Positions 17,894 to 27,104 of a stretch of 64,000 nucleotides of DNA are shown one piece after another (position 1 is the stretch's first letter; every line of letters starts with the position of its first letter). The DNA comes from Chryseobacterium capnotolerans. Its GTDB lineage: Bacteria; Bacteroidota; Bacteroidia; Flavobacteriales; Weeksellaceae. The notes beneath the pieces were generated by a model, which was not told where the DNA came from, ran no database searches, and saw only the letters and a program-made list of their open reading frames with translations. The translations under genes were made by a program, and so were the position numbers. The stretch is taken from contig NZ_CP065589.1 of assembly GCF_021278965.1 (NCBI RefSeq), positions 3,043,001 through 3,107,000 on the forward strand, given 5' to 3'.

Positions 17894-18458
17894 TTAATGT
17901 TCCAATGTAATATGTTAGAACAAACAATCCAATTACTAATGGGATTATGAAAAGACACAGGAATATAAATGGGCCGAACCAAAGATGCCAAAACCCACCA
18001 CGAATAGCGTTGGAAGGATCTTTTTTATCAAAATACACGGTTACATCATTGGACCATTCTCTGCTATTACTGCTGTAATCCGTATTAAGGATATACGAAT
18101 GATTGGAAGAATCATAATAAGTAATAACCGGAGAATACATTTTGGTATAATTAATCTCGTCACCATCCTTCGACCAGCTTTCTTTATACCCCGTAATCCT
18201 TGCTTCCGTTTTGACTCCACCAGATACTAAATTGATATGTCTGTACAATTTACTACCATTGTAATAGACTCCCCCAATCCCCATTGCCAGGAATAAAAGT
18301 GTAAATATAGCAGCGAGAATAACGATTAAACGATTATCTCTTCTTTTTTCTATTCTGTATTGATTTACCGCATCATTTCTTTTCATACTCTTTTTTAAGG
18401 TCTTTAAATTTTTCTTTGTAAAAGTTTTATCCTTCGTTATTTGGTGGTTTAAATACAA
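17868..18458 (-). CDS. DUF3592 membrane protein, copy 1
   Basis: A 196-aa membrane protein with two helices (about 48-68 and 155-180) around an exported beta domain with the DUF3592 hallmarks: GGVKTEARITGY, YSPVITYYD and VTVYFDKKDPSNAIRGG. The function of DUF3592 is unknown. A second ATG at residue 25 (MKRNDAVNQY) may be the real start, since the first 24 residues are basic and absent from the paralogs. It is the last gene of a minus-strand array that starts with a DUF4280 protein, and one of four DUF3592 genes there (the others at 18928, 19435 and 19906). The array suggests an immunity or accessory role, by inference only. Confidence 0.8.
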   Translation of the reverse strand: MYLNHQITKDKTFTKKNLKTLKKSMKRNDAVNQYRIEKRRDNRLIVILAAIFTLLFLAMGIGGVYYNGSKLYRHINLVSGGVKTEARITGYKESWSKDGDEINYTKMYSPVITYYDSSNHSYILNTDYSSNSREWSNDVTVYFDKKDPSNAIRGGFWHLWFGPFIFLCLFIIPLVIGLFVLTYYIGTLKKKKPFIT

Positions 18459-18462
18459 TACA

Positions 18463-18906
18463 TCACTCTCTCATCATCCCATGTTTTCTAAGAATATCGG
18501 CTAACGGAATTCTTTCTCTGCTATACATCACCTTCATTTTAGAAAAGGTATTCTTACCATCATCTGTTCTCCAAAACAGGCTATTTTTAAGATCAGGAAG
18601 ATCTGCTTCCGGCAACCCTTTCTTTATAAGTACCAGCAAGGGTTCAATCTCATTATCATAATACGATCTGTTGATTTGGTAGGGGTTATTGTTGTTATTA
18701 ATTATAGCACAGATGATTTTATTCCACCACCCTTTCTTCTCTTCATATTGTACAGGTTGTGAAAAGAACATATACAAAGAGTATTTTCGGGATGGAAACT
18801 GACTGGAAATAATAATATCATCAATGGAATTAAAGTCTATTTTTTCTTTAAGAAATGGATTTTCAAGGATTAAATGATTATCCTCCAAAGAGTATTTATA
18901 AAACAT
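18463..18906 (-). CDS. Hypothetical protein (147 aa)
   Basis: I do not recognise this protein. It has no signal peptide or membrane helix. The first half (FYKYSLEDNHLILENPFLKE, IDDIIISSQ, YSLYMFFSQ) has the alternating strand pattern of small PH-like domains that bacterial membrane proteins carry. The second half is mixed, with an Asn-rich patch (NNNNNPY) and a basic end. It sits between two DUF3592 genes with gaps of 4 and 21 bases, so it is translated from the same transcript as the array. Confidence 0.65.
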   Translation of the reverse strand: MFYKYSLEDNHLILENPFLKEKIDFNSIDDIIISSQFPSRKYSLYMFFSQPVQYEEKKGWWNKIICAIINNNNNPYQINRSYYDNEIEPLLVLIKKGLPEADLPDLKNSLFWRTDDGKNTFSKMKVMYSRERIPLADILRKHGMMRE

Positions 18907-18927
18907 AAATTAGTTATAAGATTATGA

Positions 18928-19418
18928 TTACAAATTAAAGATTTTCTTCATGAACTTCTTTACCACAACAAATATTGGTTGTCCAAAATAACAACCTACA
19001 GATAGTACCAAAACAGACATCCCCAGAATTAAAAAAGGCCAGAAAAAGAGATTCAGAAAGCCACCTCTTGTTGCTTTTTGTGGTTTTTCAGGATTATAAT
19101 ACATGGTTACCTCATCCTCATTTTCCTGGCTACTGCTACTATAATCTGAATGATATTCTCTTACAATGCCTTTATTGTCCTCATAGCGTATGAGCGGTGA
19201 ATACATTTTTGTAGAGCCACCTTTGCTATTAGTGGAATAACTTCCCTCATAGCCTATAATTTTACCTGTTGTTTTGTTTCCAAAAACAACTAAACTAAAA
19301 TTTCCCCCAGTTTCTGGATACTGTAAAAAATTCCTCCAGTGCTCAATGTAAGCAATATAAAGATAAAAGAGATGTAAAATGTCGTAATAAAAAAACCAGA
19401 ACTCTTATTTTCGCTCAT
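18928..19418 (-). CDS. DUF3592 membrane protein, copy 2 (one-base frameshift)
   Basis: A 163-aa protein after repair. As written, a short frame from 19418 (MSENKSSGFFITTFYISFIF) stops at LGEILV, and the rest (92 aa from MYSPLIRYED) is in another frame. One extra G in the five-G run at 19304-19308 joins them through QKLGGNFSLVVFGNKTTGKI. The result has the same layout as the neighbours: an N-terminal helix, a DUF3592 domain (YSPLIRYED, VTMYYNPEKPQKATRGG) and a C-terminal helix. Spacing to its neighbours is 21 and 16 bases. Whether the frameshift is real or a miscall cannot be settled here. Confidence 0.72.
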
Positions 19419-19434
19419 GTTAAAAAGTAAATTA

Positions 19435-19899
19435 TTATTGTTTTTCACCCATCATCAATCTTATATTATATTTAAGCAGGTATAATCCCAACCCTAGTGG
19501 AATCATTGACAAACATAATACAACAAATGGGGAAAACCATAAATACCAAAGCCCACCCCGAATAGCTTTTGAAGAAATTTCTTTATCATAATAAATGGTT
19601 ACTTCACTTGACCATTCTTTACTGTTACTACTGTAATCGGCATACAGTGTATAAGACCTGTTGGCAGTATCATAATAGCTAATTATTGGAGAATAGAACC
19701 TTGTATATTTATTCTTCTCTTGCTTTCTGGTTTCTGTATAGCCTGTAATATGTCCTTCTGTTTTTACACCATTCAATACCAAACTGGTATGCTTATAAAA
19801 TTTCTCTAAGCTGTAATAAAGTCCCTTTCCACCGAAGCCAAGGAATAAAAGCATGAATACAAGGGAGAAAAAGCTTACCCAGAGGTCGTTATTTTTCAT
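19435..19899 (-). CDS. DUF3592 membrane protein, copy 3
   Basis: A 154-aa intact paralog of the gene at 17868: helix 1 (LWVSFFSLVFMLLFLGFGG), exported domain with LNGVKTEGHITGY, YSPIISYYD and VTIYYDKEISSKAIRGG, and helix 2 (FSPFVVLCLSMIPLGLGLYL). The two are close enough (KAIRGGLWYLWFSPF against NAIRGGFWHLWFGPF) to be recent duplicates, closer to each other than to copy 2. It lies in the same minus-strand array. No function can be assigned beyond a small membrane-anchored domain. Confidence 0.82.
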   Translation of the reverse strand: MKNNDLWVSFFSLVFMLLFLGFGGKGLYYSLEKFYKHTSLVLNGVKTEGHITGYTETRKQEKNKYTRFYSPIISYYDTANRSYTLYADYSSNSKEWSSEVTIYYDKEISSKAIRGGLWYLWFSPFVVLCLSMIPLGLGLYLLKYNIRLMMGEKQ

Positions 19900-19905
19900 G
19901 GTTTA

Positions 19906-20361
19906 CTATATTTTAATTTCATCTGTACTGGATATATCTTTTTTCTCTTTCCATGTTATTGCTGGTTTCCTCAAGGCATAAGTTGTGACAGAACAAATAA
20001 TCGTAAAGAATATGGCAATAAAGGGGACTCAATATAATTCAAAATCACTGCCCATAGCAATTTCCGGATGTTCTTTATCATAATATACTGTAAGACTCAT
20101 GTTTTTTTAGATCTGCCTCCTGAACTAACTTTATATGATTTACTTTGTCGATCGTAATATGCATATACATGAGCATACATTGTTCCCTCCCTACCGTCGT
20201 CATCTTCTTTAACCGTAACATCATAATCCACTAATATACCTTTGGTCTCTTCATAGGTTGTAATAATCGTGAATGAATGATGAATAACATATATACTAAG
20301 TATAAGTATCCCCCATGGATACCAATAGCAAAAATAAAAACAGAAGCCTTCCTTTTATCAC
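19906..20361 (-). pseudogene. DUF3592 copy 4, damaged
   Basis: A remnant of a fourth DUF3592 gene, readable in pieces: MIKGRLLFLFLLLVSMG, then HHSFTIITTYEETKGILVDY, then MYAHVYAYYD, then MSLTVYYDKEHPEIAMGSDF, then a closing helix (PFIAIFFTIICSVTTYALRK). Two breaks are one-base length changes in homopolymers (five C at 20310-20314, seven T at 20102-20108). A third defect is an in-frame TGA after FELY, where a Trp codon would fit. The TGA is not a homopolymer effect, so this copy is the best candidate for real decay. The possible GTG start overlaps the TGA of the upstream gene. Confidence 0.65.
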
Positions 20362-21107
20362 TTGATAAGTTCCTGATTATTTTCTTTTGATTTGTGTAAA
20401 GCTTTACTACTTTTACCTTCTATTTTCTTTTGTCTAATAATTGTAATCAAAAAAGCAATATTAATGGCTAACAATCCTGCTGGGGCAAAGGAATCCTCTG
20501 TCCTTCCTGAGAAAAGGATTCTTACCACAAATAGAGCAATGAATATGAATATTGAAATCTTAAAACTATATATTATACCTCCTAATCTAACAATGGCATT
20601 GTTAAAAGAAGAATCCTTGATTTCAGATTTCAGTTGAAGATAAAGAAAAACTGCCAATAGCAAACACGGTATTAATATCTCCATATTGGACAAAAGGATC
20701 TGATTAAGTCCTATCACCACCTCCACAAAACCACCAAGCGGGGATTTGAATATCAAGACGCCAAAAAGAGCTACAAAAATGAGGATTGCCACCAGCATTC
20801 CCATGGCTGCTTTATGCTTGTTGATACCTTGACTTTCCATATCTGTTTGGTAGTTCAAATACATGGTTTTCAACTCATCATAGTTCTTGTTCCTAATTTT
20901 ATGATAGAGAATATATAGAAATAACGCTTCTGCTTGAAAAAAATTTATGACAACCACCTTCTCAAATTCAAAGAAGGTTTCCTTATTCAAGGTAAACCAT
21001 ACATCGATATAAGAGTTTATAAAAACATATACAATTGCATATATCTGGAAGAACAGCAAGAAGTTTCTTGCCATAAAGCTTAAAATGTGCTGTGATTTAG
21101 TTGTCAA
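20358..21107 (-). CDS. Six-helix membrane protein, paralog B2
   Basis: A 249-aa inner-membrane protein of unknown function with six predicted helices (for example NFLLFFQIYAIVYVFI, AAMGMLVAILIFVALFGVLI and AGLLAINIAFLITII) and a cytoplasmic-looking basic tail. It aligns without gaps over most of its length to the protein at 22689-23387, and well over half of the residues match by eye (NFLLFFQIYA and YVFINSYID are identical). It starts 24 bases after the soluble paralog A2, just as B1 follows A1, so the A-B pair was duplicated as a unit. The position downstream of a probable T6SS cargo gene suggests an immunity protein guarding the inner membrane. Confidence 0.75.
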   Translation of the reverse strand: MTTKSQHILSFMARNFLLFFQIYAIVYVFINSYIDVWFTLNKETFFEFEKVVVINFFQAEALFLYILYHKIRNKNYDELKTMYLNYQTDMESQGINKHKAAMGMLVAILIFVALFGVLIFKSPLGGFVEVVIGLNQILLSNMEILIPCLLLAVFLYLQLKSEIKDSSFNNAIVRLGGIIYSFKISIFIFIALFVVRILFSGRTEDSFAPAGLLAINIAFLITIIRQKKIEGKSSKALHKSKENNQELIK

Positions 21108-21131
21108 AATATATTAGTTTGAAAACTATCC

Positions 21132-21914
21132 TTATCTGAATAATTCTAAGTGACCTTGGTTATTCCTAAAAAATATTGCACTTTCTATAAAATGCAGTCC
21201 TTCTTCTTTTGAATTTTTGTTCTCCAATACCAATCCAGGAGCATTATTCAATTTTTCCAGATAAACTAATCTATTATTAAAGCAATATTTCAAAGTATAT
21301 TCTTCTTTTGGAACCAACGACAGTTCATAGTCCTTATATGAAAAAAGCGCCTTATTCAAAAAATACTGTCTTCTATCTTTCTCTAAATAATGAGCCTTAA
21401 CAAAGTCATCAAATCGAATTGTCGTAAACTGATTATATTGTTTTAAATCATCATCTTTAATATAGCTCGCCAACATTTCATATTGCTGATATACTTCAGA
21501 AAACAACTCATCTTGCTCTTCTCTGGAAAAATCATACTTTATTTTACTGACATCCAGATGGTATGGAAAACTGGCGTCAAAGTTTAGAATGTTTTCATAA
21601 AAGGGTTTATTCTCAAGGGATTCATCAAGTACAAAAGAATGTATTACCTGTTTCTTCAAATAAAAATCATTTGCTTCTTTTACAAAAATATTCAATTCAA
21701 TTTGAGCATCTTTATGGAAGTCCTTATTATTGAAAAGCGGTGAAATCTTAAATTTAAGGTCTTGTTCACCGGAAGAAAACAATAAATTATTAATTGGAAT
21801 ATCCGTGGCAATTTGAGGCCCATTAAAGTATGAAAAGCAAGGTATGTCATTAACTTCAATTTCTATTGAACATAGAAAGGCTTTCACTTCAACTTTATAG
21901 ATAGGTTGGTTCAT
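21132..21914 (-). CDS. Paralog A2, soluble version of the array lipoprotein
   Basis: A 260-aa protein of unknown family, clearly related to the lipoprotein at 23409-24294: both have NQP(I/M)Y near the start, a G(E/D)Q-x-x-x-K motif, (N/D)APG followed by hydrophobics, and a closing F(I/V)E-x-x-(I/L)F(F/Y)R. Unlike A1 it has no signal peptide or lipobox; the frame starts directly at MNQPIYKVEV, 2 bases after the stop of the preceding lipoprotein gene. Either it acts in the cytoplasm or it was cut back to the mature part. It is followed by membrane paralog B2. Mostly beta in the first third, helical in the middle (EQDELFSEVYQQYEML). Confidence 0.72.
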   Translation of the reverse strand: MNQPIYKVEVKAFLCSIEIEVNDIPCFSYFNGPQIATDIPINNLLFSSGEQDLKFKISPLFNNKDFHKDAQIELNIFVKEANDFYLKKQVIHSFVLDESLENKPFYENILNFDASFPYHLDVSKIKYDFSREEQDELFSEVYQQYEMLASYIKDDDLKQYNQFTTIRFDDFVKAHYLEKDRRQYFLNKALFSYKDYELSLVPKEEYTLKYCFNNRLVYLEKLNNAPGLVLENKNSKEEGLHFIESAIFFRNNQGHLELFR

Positions 21915-21916
21915 TC

Positions 21917-22597
21917 TTACTTTGTTTTTTTATTGTACTCACCTTTTAGTTCATTGAACTTATCTTTATAAAAGCCTTTATTGTTGCCTGACGGTTGAAC
22001 CTGTAATACTTTCAAATGAATATCTGAATTCTTATTTCTGAATTTCGTTAAATCTAAAAACTCACTATAAAAAATTTTATCAAAGAAATAAGGGACTTCA
22101 TTTTTGTTAATAGCAATTAAAGCGATGCTTTTATTTACTTTTTCATATTTGACACCTACTATCATTTCCTTTGATTCCCATTCATTCCTTACGATATTGG
22201 AATCTTCATTGTTTAAATCAATCTGCTGATACTCCTTATCACTTGAGATTTTCTTAAGAATATCTTTATATATCTCATCAGAATTATTCTTCGAACCAGC
22301 AAAATACCCTTTAAATCCAATGGTCTTCTCTTTGTTAAAATAAACATCCATGTAATCCAGCTTACCATTATTTTTAAAAGGCTGCCATTTCTCTTGGATT
22401 TGATTTCCTTGCAAAACGATTCGACTGTGCAGATCATCAACATAATCTCGGTATCTTAATTGATTAGCTTGTTTACCGTTTGCAAGATTTACATAAGATT
22501 CCTGTACAATGTTCAAATCAACCTTTTCTGATTTAGATTGGCAAGAAACAGAAATAACATTTAGGATAAGGATAATAAATAGGTATTTAATTGTCAT
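21917..22597 (-). CDS. Hypothetical lipoprotein C
   Basis: A 226-aa lipoprotein with a clear lipobox (ILNVISVSC-Q at residues 11-20). The mature part is Lys/Asn-rich and matches no family I recognise. The middle (KKISSDKEYQQIDL, MIVGVKYEKVNKSIALIAIN) looks alpha/beta. It lies between the two duplicated pairs (A1-B1 upstream, A2-B2 downstream) and ends 2 bases before A2. An envelope location fits an immunity role against a periplasm- or membrane-acting toxin; this is inference. Confidence 0.75.
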   Translation of the reverse strand: MTIKYLFIILILNVISVSCQSKSEKVDLNIVQESYVNLANGKQANQLRYRDYVDDLHSRIVLQGNQIQEKWQPFKNNGKLDYMDVYFNKEKTIGFKGYFAGSKNNSDEIYKDILKKISSDKEYQQIDLNNEDSNIVRNEWESKEMIVGVKYEKVNKSIALIAINKNEVPYFFDKIFYSEFLDLTKFRNKNSDIHLKVLQVQPSGNNKGFYKDKFNELKGEYNKKTK

Positions 22598-22688
22598 CTT
22601 TATTTATCTTATAGTTTCTAATTTATTCTTTACATTTTCTGATATTAAGGAAAAATATTCAATGGTAGGGTATTTCCATAATTTAAAG

Positions 22689-23387
22689 TTAAGCAGAAAC
22701 ATTTCTCCTTGCCTGCTTAATGAACATTATTAAAAAGGATAAATTAACAGCTAGCAACCCAGCTGGAAGGAAAGACTCTTCTGTTTTACCTGAAAAATAT
22801 GCTCGTACTACATATAGGAGAATAAATATTGGGAATGAAATAAAAAAGCTATACACAATAGTCCCAAGCCTATCAGCCATATGTGAAGAGGTATTATCTA
22901 CTTCATACTTTAATTTTAAATAAAGAAAAATAATAAACAAAACACAAGGAATCAATATGTTACTATTTTCCACAAGAATTTCATTAAGCCCTATGACTAA
23001 CTTAATAAAATTTCCGAACGGAGACTTCCAAATCAAAAGAGCAAAAAAAAATATCAAAATCATAATTACCACCAACATGGATACGGATGCCTTCCGCTTA
23101 CTGACACCTTGATTTTCCATCTCCTTTATATAGGCTAAATATCTGACTTTCAAAATATAATAATCCTTATTTCTAAGCTTATAGTAGAACATATACAAGA
23201 AAAACACCTCTGCCTGGAAAAAATTGATGACAATTATCTTTTCAAATTCGATAATGGTTTCCCTATCCAAGGAAAACCACATATCAATATAAGAATTTAT
23301 AAAAACATATATAACAGCATATATTTGAAAAAACAATAAGAAATTTTTTACTGAAAATTTTAAAATATTTTGTACTTTACTTTTCAA
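22689..23387 (-). CDS. Six-helix membrane protein, paralog B1
   Basis: A 232-aa inner-membrane protein with six predicted helices, the sister of B2 at 20358-21107. Shared stretches include NFLLFFQIYA, YVFINSYID, VINFFQAE and VIGLNEIL/VIGLNQIL; the loops and the tail vary more (B1 lacks the long C-terminal tail of B2). It starts 21 bases after lipoprotein A1. Conserved helices with diverging loops are what one expects of immunity paralogs tracking different effectors, but this could also be a two-part envelope sensor. Confidence 0.75.
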   Translation of the reverse strand: MKSKVQNILKFSVKNFLLFFQIYAVIYVFINSYIDMWFSLDRETIIEFEKIIVINFFQAEVFFLYMFYYKLRNKDYYILKVRYLAYIKEMENQGVSKRKASVSMLVVIMILIFFFALLIWKSPFGNFIKLVIGLNEILVENSNILIPCVLFIIFLYLKLKYEVDNTSSHMADRLGTIVYSFFISFPIFILLYVVRAYFSGKTEESFLPAGLLAVNLSFLIMFIKQARRNVSA

Positions 23388-23408
23388 AATTCAATTATTA
23401 AATTTGAA

Positions 23409-24294
23409 TTACAAAATAATTTCCAAAGGAGAATTTTTACTTTTTCTATAAAACAATATGTATTCAACAAATGCTTCCTTCTCGTCCTCATTATCAATGA
23501 ATACCCCTGGAGCATCCCCATTCTTTTGAAGACCTACTAGCTTTCCATTCCCATAAAAAACCATCTTATAATTTTCCAATGGAAAAAGTTTAACCTTATT
23601 ATTTTGAACTCCTGAAACATAAGCATTTTCTGCTTGTTCTCTTTGTTCCTTAGAGTAATACATAGATGTAAAGACATTATCTTGTCTTAATTTTGTCAAT
23701 TGCTTATATTTAGGCAAATCAGCATTTTTAAATGCATCTGTATATTCCACATATTTTTTCTCCAGCTCTTTCATTACGATTACATGATCTTCTTTAGTCA
23801 AATCCACTCCTTGCTTCCAATCAATTAACTCATAAGGAACATTAGCTACAAATGATTTTTTCATTAGCAAAACTTCCTGAATTCTTAGACTCAATGGCAG
23901 GAGTTTTGTAAGAAAATTTCGTTTTTCTTTCCCTAGCCTCTCCTTTTGGATATTCATCAATTGTCAATGAAACTTCCGCGCCTACAGGAAGAGGCTTTCC
24001 TTCTATAACAGAGAACATTTTTAAAGAAATTCTTTGATCTCCACTTTTTGGAATGAAACTATTGACAGGTAATCTGAATGCTGTTGCTCCAACATTATAA
24101 TGAAAATAAACAGGAACATCATTGATATAGACTTCAAAATAACAGCCACGAGCATCAATAGCTAATTCATACATGGGTTGATTAGCCTCAATTTTTCTTT
24201 CCATTTCTATTTCTTTATTATTTGATTTTTTTGTACACCCGAAGCTTACTACCATTATTAAAAAAAATAAGCAGTAAATTACTTTATTTGTCAT
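23409..24294 (-). CDS. Array lipoprotein A1 (one-base frameshift)
   Basis: A 294-aa lipoprotein after repair. I start it at MTNKVIYCLF (24294), which gives a proper lipobox (MVVSFGC-T), rather than at earlier in-frame codons; this overlaps the preceding gene by 11 bases. As written the frame ends at FANEKIICS; removing one A from the six-A run at 23856-23861 continues it as FANEKSFVANVPYELIDW. It shares motifs with A2 along its length (NQPMY, GDQRISLKM, DAPG, FVEYILFYR). No known domain. It directly follows the 939-aa presumed effector gene, the classic place for an immunity gene, and its lipid anchor would put it in the envelope. Confidence 0.72.
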
Positions 24295-27102
24295 TCTTCT
24301 CGTCATCAGTATATATTTTTTTTGGACCATACCATATATCTTTTTCTAATAGTTTATGTACATCGTTATGTTTTACATCTCCTTTTTGATTGGATACAAC
24401 CTCATCATTGTTGTATATTGTCTTCTTTCTTCTCGTAATAGATGAATAAACTTCAAGTTTTGCTTCAGCACCTAAAAATGTAACAGTTACATTTTTAAAC
24501 ATTCCTTTACCATCAGAATCCCATTCTTCTTTATATTCAACACCTGCACCAAGAGAAGCCTTTACCTTCAATTCCTCTTGAGTCTCGTATGTTACCCCAT
24601 CTCTTACTATCGTTGAAATCAAAGCTGATCCTTCATAATTAACTCCCGCTTCAAGGCTGGCATTAACTGTAATCGTAAATTCCTTTTTTAACTTTTCATC
24701 CCAACCGTCTAAATTATGGTATCCTATCGAGATATTCCCAGCAACCTCCGCTGTAAATACGAAGTTAAAGAAAATATCTAATCCCTTCACAGTATATTCT
24801 AATGCCTTAATGATCAATTCAACAGCTTTACCAATCCAACCAAACTTCCCCATAATAGGAACGAGATCAACAGTAATTCCAAAAGCAATAAAAGGTTTCA
24901 AAGCAACTCCGCCTTCAATTCTCCATCCAACTTTTCCTAAATTCTTTTCCTTTTTGGCTACTTCATGTTTCCATTTCAAGGCTATTGCAACGTTAGGTGG
25001 ATCTATATTAAAGTCAAATTTCTTTAAGACTCCTTTTTTATATGCTGCAGATTGTGTTACATCTTCACTGGTACCATCAAAAATTTCTGATTTTTCATAA
25101 ACAGCATTAAAAGTACCAATTACCTTCTTTATTGATTTCTCTATTTTATACCCGGCCTCATAGTCTTTACCACTAGTAGAAGCTTTTAATGTAAAATCAG
25201 CACCTACCTTACCTTCTGTTTCAGCTTCAACACTCAACTCCTTTTTTACATATTTAAAACCAAATCGACCATGATAACCTCTTAAATCCTCTCTTGTTGA
25301 TTGAAATTTAAATGTCGTCTTTTTCCATAAAGGAACTGCAATAAGGGCAGCTAATTCCCATTCGATATCTGGATATACAGCTATACGAGCAAGTTGGTTA
25401 GGATATCTACATGTACTAATTGGCAAAAAATACGTTTGTAAATTGTTTGAGGACAAAATAAAATATCTTAATGTCCAAATAGTATTCATTGCTTCATTAG
25501 CATATTTACTATTTGTATAAGTCTGTACACTTTCAAAAGCAGTCTTATTATACATATACCTCAACATCAAGGTAATCTTCTCATTGCTGTCAATCTTATA
25601 GTCAACTCCTTCTTTCCATTGCTGAGCTACAGATGCATTGTATGAATTGTTTGTTTTCACAACATCCGTATCATTCTTATTTTCATTGGTTGTGGCTATT
25701 CCCGCTTTTCTCTGTTGATCCTGATGGGTAGAATCAGCCTGTCTTGTATGTATATTTCCATTTTTTAAGGCAGCATAAACTTTGTCTACTTGGAAGACAT
25801 TCTTTTTTCAGAATGTTTTTGCCCTTCATCCAGCAATAATCCTTGACAAAAGGTATCTTGAGTGGTAAGCTTATCCAAAGTAATGGAAATATTCTTCCGG
25901 CTATCTCCGGTTATAATATTAAAACTTTCCTTAGTTTTATCCATTGTACCTACAGTTACCGTTTCATCAAATATGACAAAAGCTTCCCTATCTTTGTCAT
26001 CCTCATCTTTTACAGTAATCTTCGAATATCCGCATGGATCAAATTCTCTTTTTGTATATTCAATATCCCCAATATATTGAATCATATTGTTTTTCTCCTG
26101 CTCAATACGTTTAAGATAATGATCCATCAATTCTTCAGACACAATGAATCTACTGGAAATCGAATTTTTATCATCAATATCCTTCAGACCCAAAACCTTG
26201 GGATCATATTCTATAAGATCACTTGTAGGATCATCCGCATAGTTTTTATAATTTACCCTTTCTTCCTTGGAGTTCTTTCCATAAATCATTCCTGGTTCTT
26301 CCCAACATCTATAGATTTCCAATACAACTGTAAAATTCTTCTTTACATTTTCATTCTTTTTCCATTCAATTTCTATAGGGAATGTAGTATTGATATAAGA
26401 ATTCCAATCATCATCTGCCCTCACATTATTTGAGATATTATACACCTTAGGTTCTTTCCAAAGATTATTATCTTCAAAATCGCCAGTTTTCGTAAGTCCT
26501 TTTGCTGAGGTTTCTTCTAATAGATATAACTTTGCCTTATATTTATTCTTCTCATCCAAGTTATAGGCATGAAGCATAATTTGTAATGTAACACTTTCTC
26601 CATAGCGTTTCACTTCTTCACTCTTGGTAAAATAAGCATAGGATATTTTAGGTTTATCAACAGGAACAATATAAAAGTAAAACCCAGTTCCTGGATTTTC
26701 ACTAAAAAGTTCCACCCTTTGTTTAAATCCAAAATAATAGCTATAGGATTGAGGATTAAAAACAATACTGCTTCCTTGCTTATATTTTAGTCCTAGTCCA
26801 TATTTGGCTATCTTTTCCTTACCTCCACTCAAGGGACCCCATAAGTTTTCAGTAATATCTTCTTGTTTAGCTTTCTCTAAATTTTTATAAAAGAAGTCAT
26901 AAATAAAAGCCCATCTAGCCTGCTCCACCGTATGCTTAGGATTTTTGCTTTTCTTTCCCACACAGCTTTCATCAACAAAAAATTCATTCCGCTTATTTAA
27001 ATATAATGGATAGGTATTTCCTTTAGGGACGGAGTTTACCTTATTGTTTTCCTTCCATAGACAAAACTGTAGTCCAACTGTATTTTCAATATTATCCGGC
27101 AT
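24284..27102 (-). CDS. 939-aa presumed T6SS cargo/effector (one-base frameshift)
   Basis: As written there are two frames, 438 aa ending GQKHSEKRMSSK and a second set ending at 24284. One extra A in the six-A run at 25803-25808 joins them through HSEKKNVFQVDKVYAALKNG into 939 aa. No signal peptide, as expected for T6SS cargo. The N-terminal part (about 1-430) looks like stacked beta domains (KPKISYAYFTKSEEV, VTLQIMLHAYNL). The C-terminal 300 residues alternate beta strands (GVALKPFIAFGITVDLVP, SLEAGVNYEGSALIST, VTVTFLGAEAKLEVYSS) around one hydrophobic helical segment (about 745-785; IGKAVELIIKALEYTVKG). I recognise no enzyme motif; a membrane-acting or pore-forming C-terminus is possible. 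It lies 2 bases after a DUF4280 gene and upstream of the candidate immunity genes. Confidence 0.7.
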
Positions 27103-27104
27103 AA

